A stretch of DNA of 5,723 nucleotides from an uncultured bacterium (GTDB lineage: Bacteria > Patescibacteriota > Dojkabacteria > SC72), in contig CALLXA010000094.1 of assembly GCA_938015795.1 (NCBI GenBank), positions 1-5,723 of the forward strand, in the 5' to 3' direction. The translations under genes and the position numbers were made by a program. Each line of letters begins with the position of its first letter. Position 1 is the first letter of the stretch. Of the stretch, positions 1 through 5,723 are shown piece by piece. The notes below the pieces were generated by a model. It worked only from the letters and a program-made list of their open reading frames with translations. It made no database searches and was not told the DNA's origin.

Positions 1-189
1 GTCTGCTGCTGCGGGCAATCCTGAAGGACTCCCTATTCTTAAGTATCCTTGTGAATAAAGATTGATATTTGCATAAAAGTCTCCACTACTAGTTGTACTT
101 GCTGCGAAATGTAAATGAGGACCTGTTGATCCAGAACAAGAATTTCCGCCTGGATAAACATAGCCTATGATTGTTCCTTTTGAAACGGG
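1..189 (-). other. Isolated C-terminal half of an M23/LytM domain (residues 286-348)
   Basis: This stretch encodes VSKGTIIGYV, a glycine-rich turn with C303, the STGPHLHF signature (306-313), then a serine/glycine-rich stretch and NLYSQGYLRIG. In ordinary M23 peptidases about 60 or more residues carrying the first His and the Asp zinc ligands come before this part. Here the coiled coil ends only about ten residues earlier. The remainder of the fold is either lost or lies past the left edge of the window. Confidence 0.7.
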
Positions 190-1044
190 ACCAGAATCAA
201 CGGCTTCGTCGAGATGAGCATTGATATAAGCTATTATCTGAGCATCAATGACTGCTTGCTGTTCTTTTTTTTGTTTTAACTCTGCAAGAAGAACTACTTC
301 ATTTGCCTTTGATTGTGCCAATAGTCTATCTTTCTCAGCTTTCTGTTGCGCAAGATTTTGTTTTTCATCAAATAGCTCAGTTTTTTCTTCTTCTATGGAA
401 TTTCTAACTAATTGTAATTCAGCTTTCTGTTTTTGTAGTTTCTCTTCCTCTTTCTTTAAATAGTCAACTTTCTTACCAAAATCTTCTAAAGATTCCTTAT
501 CTTGAGATCTAGTAACTGCTAAGTATTTGGTTTTTCTTAAAATAGAGCCTAAACCATCACTATCCAAGATTAATTCTAAAGGACCAACAAATGAATATTT
601 GTATGCTTCAGTAATCCTTTTTGTTACAGAAGATTCTAGTAAAGTAATTTCTTGCTTCATCAAAGAAGTACCATCTTCTTTTTCTTGGATACCTTTCTCT
701 AGGAGCTTTATCTGTACATCACTTGCAGCTATTTCTACTTCAAGAGATTTTATAACTTTCTCTGTTTGAGATACCTGTTGTGTAATATATGAAATTTTCT
801 CAGAAAGAGATAACTGTTGATACTCTTCTTCCTTTAATTTTTGTTGCAATGTACCTTGTTGTTTTCGTAATTCTTCTGATTTCTCATTTAAATAGTTATA
901 ACACTCTACAGAATCGGTATCCATACTTGATGGACATAAGGTTTCTGCTTCTGTTTGAAATATTAGTTTGTTGTTTAAAAATCCAAAGAAAGTAAGGATT
1001 AATAACAAAAAGAAAATTGTTTTAAAAATATTTTTTTTAAGCAT
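1..1044 (-). CDS. EnvC/PcsB-like coiled-coil protein with partial LytM (M23) domain; C-terminus cut by the window edge
   Basis: The 348 visible codons encode a secreted or membrane-anchored protein that probably acts with FtsEX to hydrolyse, or activate hydrolysis of, peptidoglycan. A hydrophobic segment follows a short basic start (about residues 7-23), forming a signal peptide or anchor. Two cysteines follow (C37, C48). Long K/E/Q-rich coiled-coil helices cover about 50-145 and 179-278. Between them, about 147-177, lies the AYKY...PLELIL...YLAV hinge typical of the EnvC/PcsB family. VSKGTIIGYV (287-296) and STGPHLHF (306-313) then match the C-terminal half of an M23/LytM domain; by family knowledge H310 is catalytic and H312 binds zinc. 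The first half of that fold, with the other zinc ligands, is not seen upstream. The ATG at 1044 overlaps the ftsX stop by 8 nt, suggesting translational coupling. The coiled-coil assignment is firm. Whether it is an active hydrolase or a degenerate activator cannot be told here. Confidence 0.85.
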   Translation of the reverse strand, partial: MLKKNIFKTIFFLLLILTFFGFLNNKLIFQTEAETLCPSSMDTDSVECYNYLNEKSEELRKQQGTLQQKLKEEEYQQLSLSEKISYITQQVSQTEKVIKSLEVEIAASDVQIKLLEKGIQEKEDGTSLMKQEITLLESSVTKRITEAYKYSFVGPLELILDSDGLGSILRKTKYLAVTRSQDKESLEDFGKKVDYLKKEEEKLQKQKAELQLVRNSIEEEKTELFDEKQNLAQQKAEKDRLLAQSKANEVVLLAELKQKKEQQAVIDAQIIAYINAHLDEAVDSGPVSKGTIIGYVYPGGNSCSGSTGPHLHFAASTTSSGDFYANINLYSQGYLRIGSPSGLPAAAD

Positions 1045-1981
1045 TCTCTCTATCTAAAACTAAATACTTTTGTACTGCACTGAAGCTACTGATAATTCCA
1101 AGAAGTAAACCAGCTCCAATATGGATTAAGAAATATATTAAGGCAAAGGTAATATCAAAACTTTGTAAAAAGTTAACACCAAAATCAGAAAGTAATTGAT
1201 TTATCCAGAAGGAATATTCAGTTCCTTGGATGTATGTCATAGTTACATACCACGGTATGAGTATGAATGAAGCTGAAACAAAACCGCCAATCATTCCGTA
1301 GAAAGCACCTTCTAAAAGGAACGGTATTTTTATGAAGCTGTCTGTGCTACCTACAAGATTCATAATTTTTATTTCATCTTGATGAGCATTTATATTAAAT
1401 CCAATTGTTATTCGTATTATTGAGAAGGTTATAACTCCTAAGGCAGAGATTAGTACTATTGCTCCTACATTGATTATTCGAGAAAGAGTTTTTAGATTAT
1501 TTACAACATCTTTGAAGTACATTATTTCATCAATATTTGCATTTATCTGTTTCTCTAAATCAATATCTTCTATTACTGAAAGCAGTGAATCTATATTCTT
1601 TGCCCTAATTTCTAAACTAGGAGGTAAAGAATCAGCTGTTACTGTTGATATTAAGTCAGGATTGTCAGAAAAATCTTCTTGGTATATTGATAGAGCATCT
1701 TCTTGAGAAACATATTCTATAGTGTCTATTCTTTCTGGATCGTATAGTTTGTCTCTTAAGAGAAGAATATCTGCTTCTGAAGTATCTTTTTTAAAGAAGA
1801 TAATTACCTGTGATTTTTGTTCGTAGTATTGAACAGCTCTTTGACTGAGTATTGCTAAACTTATGAAGAATGAAGAAATGATAAATACTATTATTGTTAC
1901 AAATATAGTTGAAAAAGATAACCATTTATTTCTTTTAACATTTCTTTTTGCAGACTCGAATACTTTTATTGTTTTAGCCAT
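1037..1981 (-). CDS. ftsX: Cell division protein FtsX (ABC transporter-like membrane subunit)
   Basis: This 314-residue protein is the membrane partner of FtsE and passes its ATP-driven motion to an extracytoplasmic peptidoglycan hydrolase or activator. It shows the FtsX topology. A basic cytoplasmic N-terminus is followed by TM1 at about 21-45 and an extracytoplasmic domain at about 47-167, which contains LPPSLEIR (119-126), a family landmark. TM2 lies at about 170-195. A cytoplasmic loop with EIKIMNLVGST (203-213) and PFLLEG (220-225), the most conserved FtsX segment, leads into TM3 at about 226-246. TM4 lies at about 278-300, followed by a short charged tail. Length is normal for the family. 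The ATG lies one nt after the ftsE stop (TAACATG), so translation is very likely coupled. No strong ribosome binding site is visible. The downstream coiled-coil protein is its probable partner. Confidence 0.95.
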   Translation of the reverse strand: MAKTIKVFESAKRNVKRNKWLSFSTIFVTIIVFIISSFFISLAILSQRAVQYYEQKSQVIIFFKKDTSEADILLLRDKLYDPERIDTIEYVSQEDALSIYQEDFSDNPDLISTVTADSLPPSLEIRAKNIDSLLSVIEDIDLEKQINANIDEIMYFKDVVNNLKTLSRIINVGAIVLISALGVITFSIIRITIGFNINAHQDEIKIMNLVGSTDSFIKIPFLLEGAFYGMIGGFVSASFILIPWYVTMTYIQGTEYSFWINQLLSDFGVNFLQSFDITFALIYFLIHIGAGLLLGIISSFSAVQKYLVLDRENA

Positions 1982-1982
1982 G

Positions 1983-2957
1983 TTAGTTTTTCTTGCTTAA
2001 ATAATTTTTAACAAATTTCTCTAAATTTCTTTTATCTCCATTGCTGAATTTCATGTTATCTAAATCTAAATCAGTTAGATTTAGCACCATTTCCATACTA
2101 GTTATATTGAAAGATTCTAATTTAGAAAGTATGTTTTTATTTAATTTCTTCAAAACGTCATCCGGCTCTACTTTTACAATCTCTTTTTTATCTGTTTGAA
2201 TAATATCTTTTTCTTTTTTTTCAAACTTTTCTTCTGCTTTTAGGAAATCTTTATTTATTTCGGGAGCAATAGGTGTTCCTTGACATCTATATCCACCTTT
2301 GCTATCTGAAATTATTTTCCCATCAGTCATTCTTATTACACGAGTATTCATTTTGTCTACAATGTCCTGATCATGACTGATGACCATTACTGTAGTACCT
2401 GTTCTGTTTATCTTGTCTAATATTTCTAATACTTGCATTGCATTATCTGGATCTAGATTTCCCGTAGGTTCATCAGCAACTAGTAGTTCAGGATTATTTG
2501 CTAAGGCTCTAGCTATAGCGCCTCTTTGTTGTTCTCCGCCTGAAAGTTGTTTTGGTAAAAGACCTCTTCTGTCTTGTAAGCCAACTAATTCAAGTAAGTA
2601 TTCTGTATTTTCTTTTATTTCCTTATCTTCTTTTCCTACTATTTCTAAAGCAAAGTTTATATTTTCATCTAGAGTTCTGTTTTGAAGCAACTTTATATCT
2701 TGAAAAACAATTCCAAGCTTCTGTCTATATGTAGGTAAAAGTTTTCTAGGGATTTTTGGAACCTCAACCTCATCAAAAAAAATACTTCCTGTTGTAGGAA
2801 TTTCTTCTCTAATTAGAAGTCTCATTAAAGTTGTTTTACCAGCACCCGAAGGACCTACTAAAAAGAAAAACTCTCCTTTATCAGCTTTGAAACAAACATT
2901 TTCTAAAGCAGTTATATTAGGATTATATTTTTTTGTAACATTATCAAAAAGTAACAT
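1983..2957 (-). CDS. ftsE: Cell division ATP-binding protein FtsE with a long C-terminal extension
   Basis: This is the cytoplasmic ATPase of the FtsEX complex. All ABC ATPase motifs are intact: Walker A GPSGAGKT (35-42), Q-loop Q86, signature LSGGEQQ (138-144), Walker B LLVADE (158-163), D-loop GNLD (166-169) and H-loop H195. The start MLLFDNVTKKY fits the usual FtsE N-terminus. The ABC domain ends around residue 220, where FtsE proteins usually stop at about 220-230 residues. This one continues to 324 with a charged K/E-rich linker and a small predicted helical module (separate entry). The ATG lies 35 nt after the prfB stop with no Shine-Dalgarno sequence in the gap, and the stop is one nt before ftsX. 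A generic ABC ATPase such as LolD is the main alternative, but the adjacent ftsX makes FtsE almost certain. Confidence 0.95.
   Translation of the reverse strand: MLLFDNVTKKYNPNITALENVCFKADKGEFFFLVGPSGAGKTTLMRLLIREEIPTTGSIFFDEVEVPKIPRKLLPTYRQKLGIVFQDIKLLQNRTLDENINFALEIVGKEDKEIKENTEYLLELVGLQDRRGLLPKQLSGGEQQRGAIARALANNPELLVADEPTGNLDPDNAMQVLEILDKINRTGTTVMVISHDQDIVDKMNTRVIRMTDGKIISDSKGGYRCQGTPIAPEINKDFLKAEEKFEKKEKDIIQTDKKEIVKVEPDDVLKKLNKNILSKLESFNITSMEMVLNLTDLDLDNMKFSNGDKRNLEKFVKNYLSKKN
1986..2297 (-). other. C-terminal extension of FtsE: charged linker plus HhH/alpha-CTD-like helical module
   Basis: These codons encode residues 221-324. After GGY (221-223) comes a flexible part with many Lys and Glu, about 236-268. 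A compact segment follows at about 270-321: helix, then a FNITSMEMVLNLTDLDL turn-helix, then a short turn and a final helix rich in Lys and Asn. The spacing resembles the pattern L..L...gI.t..dL..lt..dL.......k....i...L of helix-hairpin-helix folds such as the RNA polymerase alpha C-terminal domain and NusA repeats. That resemblance was judged by eye. A role in binding a cytosolic partner or nucleic acid is inference. Confidence 0.55.
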
Positions 2958-2992
2958 AAGCAGATTTTGAGACAGTTTAACTAATCTATATA
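2958..2992 (-). other. Short prfB-ftsE spacer without visible Shine-Dalgarno
   Basis: The 35 nt between the prfB TAA and the ftsE ATG hold no purine-rich Shine-Dalgarno sequence, no convincing hairpin and no terminator. The short distance and shared strand support co-transcription of prfB with ftsE, ftsX and the coiled-coil gene. Confidence 0.6.
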
Positions 2993-4078
2993 TTACTCTA
3001 ATCTGATTTCAGCTTCAATGAATTCATCAAGGTTTCCATCTAATATACTCTCAGGATTTTGACTCTCAATATTTGTTCTTAAATCTTTTACTAATTTATA
3101 TGGATGTAGTACATAGTTTCGTATTTGGTTTCCCCAACTTGCTTGTTTATGTTCTCCTTTTATATCTGAAATTTCATTCAATCTTTCATCTAGTTGTATT
3201 CTCAAAAGTTTTGCTTTTAGAAGAGACATAGCATTTTCTCTATTTTGAACCTGGCTCCTTTCTTCCGAAGAGTGGACTGTAATACCTGTAGGTATATGAG
3301 TTATTTGTACTGCAGATGAAGTTTTGTTTACATTTTGACCACCAGGACCTCCTGATCTAACAGCTTTGAACTCGATATCTGAATCAGGTATTTCGATATC
3401 TGATTCTAATTGTTTTAATTCAGGTAGTACCTCAACGCCTGCGAAAGAGGTTTGTCTTAAGTTCTGAGCATTGAAAGGAGATAGTCTTACTAATCTGTGT
3501 GTACCGTGTTCTTTCTTTAGCATACCAAAAGCATATTCGCCTTGTACTAAAAGAGTTACAGTAGATATTCCTGTTTCTGTTCCTTTTACAATATGAGTTG
3601 TTGTATATTTCCAACCCTGTTTATCAAAATACATTTGATACATTCTAAGTAACATTTCAACCCAATCATTTGCTTCTGTACCACCTTGTCCAGAATGTAT
3701 TGAAAATATTGCATCTGAAATATCATATTTACCAGAAAGAAATTTTCTAATTGAAAATTTATCTAATTTACTTCTTAACCTTTCATACTCTTCGATTAAT
3801 TGATTCTGATCAGTTTCTTTTTCTGTTATTTCAAAAAGTTCTGCTAAAGAATCTATATCATCTTTTAATTTCTTGGAGGTGTTAATCTCATCTTTTATAT
3901 GATCGATTTCGCTCATTATATTTTTGGCATTGTCGGTATCTTTCCAAAAATCTTCTTGAATACTTTCATTTTCAAGAGCGATCATTCTCTCCTTCTTGCT
4001 TTCTATATCCAAGCTCTTTATAGTTTCAACAATATCTTTTTGTAAATCTTGTATATCTTTTTTGCGTAAATCATTCAT
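2993..4078 (-). CDS. prfB: Peptide chain release factor 2 (RF2)
   Basis: This 361-residue class I release factor recognises UGA and UAA stop codons in the ribosomal A site and triggers peptide release. The N-terminal helical domain covers about 1-105. The conserved SGQGGTEANDW segment (129-139) follows, then the codon-reading tripeptide SPF (200-202), which marks RF2 rather than RF1 (PxT). The catalytic GGQ is at 246-248 within SGGPGGQNVNKT, and the usual C-terminal stretch with SWGNQIRNYVLHPY (314-327) and LDGNLDEFIEA (346-356) is present. Length matches E. coli RF2 (365). The reading frame is continuous, so the programmed +1 frameshift that regulates many prfB genes is absent. The ATG at 4078 is the only good start: an in-frame TAA lies at 4088-4090. 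It is the first gene of the minus-strand operon. Confidence 0.97.
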   Translation of the reverse strand: MNDLRKKDIQDLQKDIVETIKSLDIESKKERMIALENESIQEDFWKDTDNAKNIMSEIDHIKDEINTSKKLKDDIDSLAELFEITEKETDQNQLIEEYERLRSKLDKFSIRKFLSGKYDISDAIFSIHSGQGGTEANDWVEMLLRMYQMYFDKQGWKYTTTHIVKGTETGISTVTLLVQGEYAFGMLKKEHGTHRLVRLSPFNAQNLRQTSFAGVEVLPELKQLESDIEIPDSDIEFKAVRSGGPGGQNVNKTSSAVQITHIPTGITVHSSEERSQVQNRENAMSLLKAKLLRIQLDERLNEISDIKGEHKQASWGNQIRNYVLHPYKLVKDLRTNIESQNPESILDGNLDEFIEAEIRLE

Positions 4079-4120
4079 TAAGGTATATTATATTGAAGTA
4101 TATGAATTTTTACTACTGCC
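4079..4120. promoter_or_regulatory. Divergent prfB/gpmI promoter region
   Basis: The 42 nt between the two start codons must hold the promoters unless they lie inside the genes. On the minus strand a perfect TATAAT sits at 4092-4087, only 8 nt before the prfB ATG. This predicts a leaderless or nearly leaderless transcript, but no good -35 is visible (best candidate TAGTAA near 4110-4115). On the plus strand TATTAT at 4086-4091, with TTGCGT at 4062-4067 and an 18-nt spacer, is a weak candidate for gpmI. The two -10 boxes overlap. AT-rich DNA makes such matches easy by chance, so this is tentative. No Shine-Dalgarno sequence precedes either start. Confidence 0.4.
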
Positions 4121-5723
4121 ATGTTCAACTTTTTTAAAAAAGAAGAAAATATTCCCAAATTTAGATCAGAGTTAGATACTCGTAAATTTGTTACGCTGAT
4201 AATTTTGGATGGATTTGGTGTACATCCTGATGCTGAAGGTAATGCAGTATTAGCAGCTAATACTCCATTCTTAGACACTGCTTGGACATATGGGAGATCT
4301 ACATTGATACATGCTTCTGGTACACATGCTGGATTACCAGCAGAAGAACCTGGTAATTCTGAGGTTGGTCATTTGAATCTAGGTGCTGGCCAAGTTGTAT
4401 ATCAAACATTACCAAGGATAAATGATGCTATTAAAGCACATGAATTGGAAAGTAATCCAGTTGTTAAAGAAATGTTTGAACTAATTAGGAAGAGAAAAAG
4501 TAGGCTTCATTTGACAGGTGTACTTAGTCCAGCAGGTGTTCATGGTCATATGAGTCATCTTTTCTCAATCCTAGACCTATGTAGAGCCAATGGTATTGAT
4601 CCATATATACATGTAATGTTAGATGGAAGAGATGCTCCTCCTCAAGATGGTTTCCTGTATATGAAAAAGTTGCAGAAAAAAATTGCAGATCTAGGAATAG
4701 GGCATATAGCATCGATAATGGGACGTTTCTACGGCATGGATCGAGATAGTAGATGGGAAAGAACTAAACTAGCATATGATGCTATGGTTGGACTTGCACC
4801 TGAATCTTTTAGTGATCCAATTGAAGCAATCCAAAAAGCATATCAACAAGGAGAGGATGATCAGTTCTTTAAGCCTAGAACAGCAATTAAAGCTGATGGT
4901 ATACCAGTTGGACCTGTAAAAGATGGAGATGCTGTTTTGTTTTGGAATTTTAGAGAAGACAGAGCAAGACAAATTACGAAGGCATTTGTGTTACAAAATT
5001 TCCCTCATTTTAGCAGGCGTAACTATCCAGATAATTTGTATTTTGCAACAATGACTGGTTATGAAGAAAACCTTGCTGCTCATGTAATATTCCCTCCTCA
5101 ACCAGTTAAGAAATCAATGGCTTCATATTTAGCTGAGAAAGGTAAGAAACAATTTCATATTTCTGAAACAGAGAAGCATATGCATGTAACATATTTCTTT
5201 AATGGTGGTATAGAGAAGCCTCATGAAAACGAATTGTTTTTTAATATCCCATCTCCAAGAGTGGATAACTATGCTGAAGTTCCTGCTATGAGTGTTGAAA
5301 TAGTTAGAGATGAAACTATTAATAGGGTAAAGAATATGAGTAAAAATCCATATGACTTTATCTTAATTAATATCGCAAATCCTGATATGTTAGGTCATAC
5401 AGGAGATCTGAGGGCTACGATTAGAGCTAATGAAATAGTGGATCAATGTGTTGCTGATATAACAAAAGAATCGTTAGCTGCTGGTGGTGCAGTTGTAATT
5501 ACCGCTGATCATGGAAATTGCGAAACAATGATAAATAGGCAAACAAAAGAAATAGATATTGCACATACTAATAATCCTGTACCATTGATAATGCTTTCTA
5601 ACATTACAGAAGTTCAATCCAGAGCAGGTATTCCAATTCGAAAGATAGGTACTGGAGAGAAAGCAAAGACAACAGGATTACTAGCAGATGTTGCGCCTAC
5701 ATGTTTAGGTCTGATAGGTTCTG
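4121..5723 (+). CDS. gpmI: 2,3-bisphosphoglycerate-independent phosphoglycerate mutase; 3' end cut by the window edge
   Basis: This enzyme interconverts 3-phosphoglycerate and 2-phosphoglycerate in glycolysis, using a phosphoserine intermediate and two metal ions (usually manganese). The 534 visible residues carry all landmarks of the alkaline phosphatase-like fold: LIILDGFG with metal ligand D30, GNSEVGHLNLGAG with catalytic S80, VHGH (140-143), DGRD (168-171), GRFYGMDRDSRWER (201-214), NFREDRAR (276-283), SETEKHMHVT with K352, NPDMLGHTG with D422 and H426, TADHGNCE with D463 and H464, and HTNNPVP with H482. About 20 extra residues, rich in Phe, Lys and Glu, precede the conserved core. The start is nevertheless firm: an in-frame TGA lies at 4103-4105 and the next Met is far inside the domain. 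The sequence ends in the DVAPT...LGLIGS region, so probably only about 10-20 residues are missing. Confidence 0.96.
   Translation, partial: MFNFFKKEENIPKFRSELDTRKFVTLIILDGFGVHPDAEGNAVLAANTPFLDTAWTYGRSTLIHASGTHAGLPAEEPGNSEVGHLNLGAGQVVYQTLPRINDAIKAHELESNPVVKEMFELIRKRKSRLHLTGVLSPAGVHGHMSHLFSILDLCRANGIDPYIHVMLDGRDAPPQDGFLYMKKLQKKIADLGIGHIASIMGRFYGMDRDSRWERTKLAYDAMVGLAPESFSDPIEAIQKAYQQGEDDQFFKPRTAIKADGIPVGPVKDGDAVLFWNFREDRARQITKAFVLQNFPHFSRRNYPDNLYFATMTGYEENLAAHVIFPPQPVKKSMASYLAEKGKKQFHISETEKHMHVTYFFNGGIEKPHENELFFNIPSPRVDNYAEVPAMSVEIVRDETINRVKNMSKNPYDFILINIANPDMLGHTGDLRATIRANEIVDQCVADITKESLAAGGAVVITADHGNCETMINRQTKEIDIAHTNNPVPLIMLSNITEVQSRAGIPIRKIGTGEKAKTTGLLADVAPTCLGLIGS

Noticed and set aside
208..228. 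H277 in YINAHLDEAV as the YxHL active-site histidine of an M23 domain
   Set aside because: The spacing to KGTIIG is about two residues short and the segment continues the coiled-coil helix, so the match is more likely coincidence; a structure model could reopen it.
248..463. Plus-strand open frame rich in Phe, Ser and Cys
   Set aside because: It is antisense to the Lys/Glu/Gln-rich coiled coil; its composition is what that reversal produces, with no domain or start signal.
527..995. Two further plus-strand open frames
   Set aside because: They are shadows of the minus-strand coiled-coil gene, which has a clear family hinge motif and operon context.
2066..2084. Perfect 7-bp inverted repeat CTAAATC / GATTTAG with a 5-nt loop
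   Set aside because: It lies inside the coding sequence for the Leu/Asp-rich end of FtsE, is AT-rich and has no following T-run, so it is not a convincing terminator or regulatory hairpin.
1983..2297. FtsE extension as a separate gene or frameshift fusion
   Set aside because: The frame is continuous from the ABC domain, there is no internal start with a ribosome binding site, and the stop sits exactly one nt from ftsX as expected for the native gene end.
2380..2734. Plus-strand open frames opposite ftsE
   Set aside because: They lie across the Walker B, signature and Q-loop coding region of an intact FtsE; no family resemblance.
3432..3614. Alternative-frame minus-strand open frame inside prfB
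   Set aside because: It overlaps the SPF-containing core of RF2 in another frame and has no recognisable features.
4078..4278. Minus-strand open frame overlapping the start of gpmI and abutting prfB
   Set aside because: It is antisense to the conserved GpmI metal-binding start region, and would place a gene over the divergent promoter.
4524..4972. Minus-strand open frames opposite gpmI
   Set aside because: Both lie opposite strongly conserved GpmI motifs (VHGH, DGRD, GRFYGMDRDSRWER) and look like reversals of them.

Overview
The window is AT-rich bacterial DNA carrying five protein genes with almost no spacer. Four lie on the minus strand in the order prfB, ftsE, ftsX, then an EnvC/PcsB-like coiled-coil LytM (M23) protein that runs off the left edge. 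The fifth, gpmI, is on the plus strand, diverges from prfB, and runs off the right edge a few codons before its expected end. I see no RNA genes, mobile elements, CRISPR arrays or intrinsic terminators.

Layout: 1-1044 (minus) coiled-coil/LytM protein, C-terminus missing; 1037-1981 (minus) ftsX, overlapping the previous gene by 8 nt; 1983-2957 (minus) ftsE, one nt from ftsX; 2993-4078 (minus) prfB; 4079-4120 a 42-nt divergent promoter region; 4121-5723 (plus) gpmI.

How the genes fit together: FtsE (cytoplasmic ATPase) and FtsX (membrane subunit) form an ABC-type machine that uses ATP to move an extracytoplasmic coiled-coil partner and so control peptidoglycan hydrolysis at division. That partner is encoded immediately downstream, so the core of the system is present in one tightly packed operon. 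PrfB (release factor 2) leads the operon, a gene order also seen in several other bacterial groups. GpmI is the cofactor-independent glycolytic phosphoglycerate mutase and is transcribed separately.

Organism: the low GC, compact layout, lack of clear Shine-Dalgarno sequences and the form of the coiled-coil protein resemble Candidate Phyla Radiation (Patescibacteria) genomes such as Microgenomates, WWE3 or Dojkabacteria. This is inference from memory, not a search; a low-GC Firmicutes-like origin is less likely but not excluded. An intact RF2 gene and the absence of in-frame UGA argue against the UGA-to-glycine code of Gracilibacteria and Absconditabacteria.

The most unusual points are a roughly 100-residue C-terminal extension on FtsE ending in a helix-hairpin-helix-like (alpha-CTD-like) module, and a LytM domain in the coiled-coil protein whose C-terminal half appears directly after the coiled coil with no first half before it.
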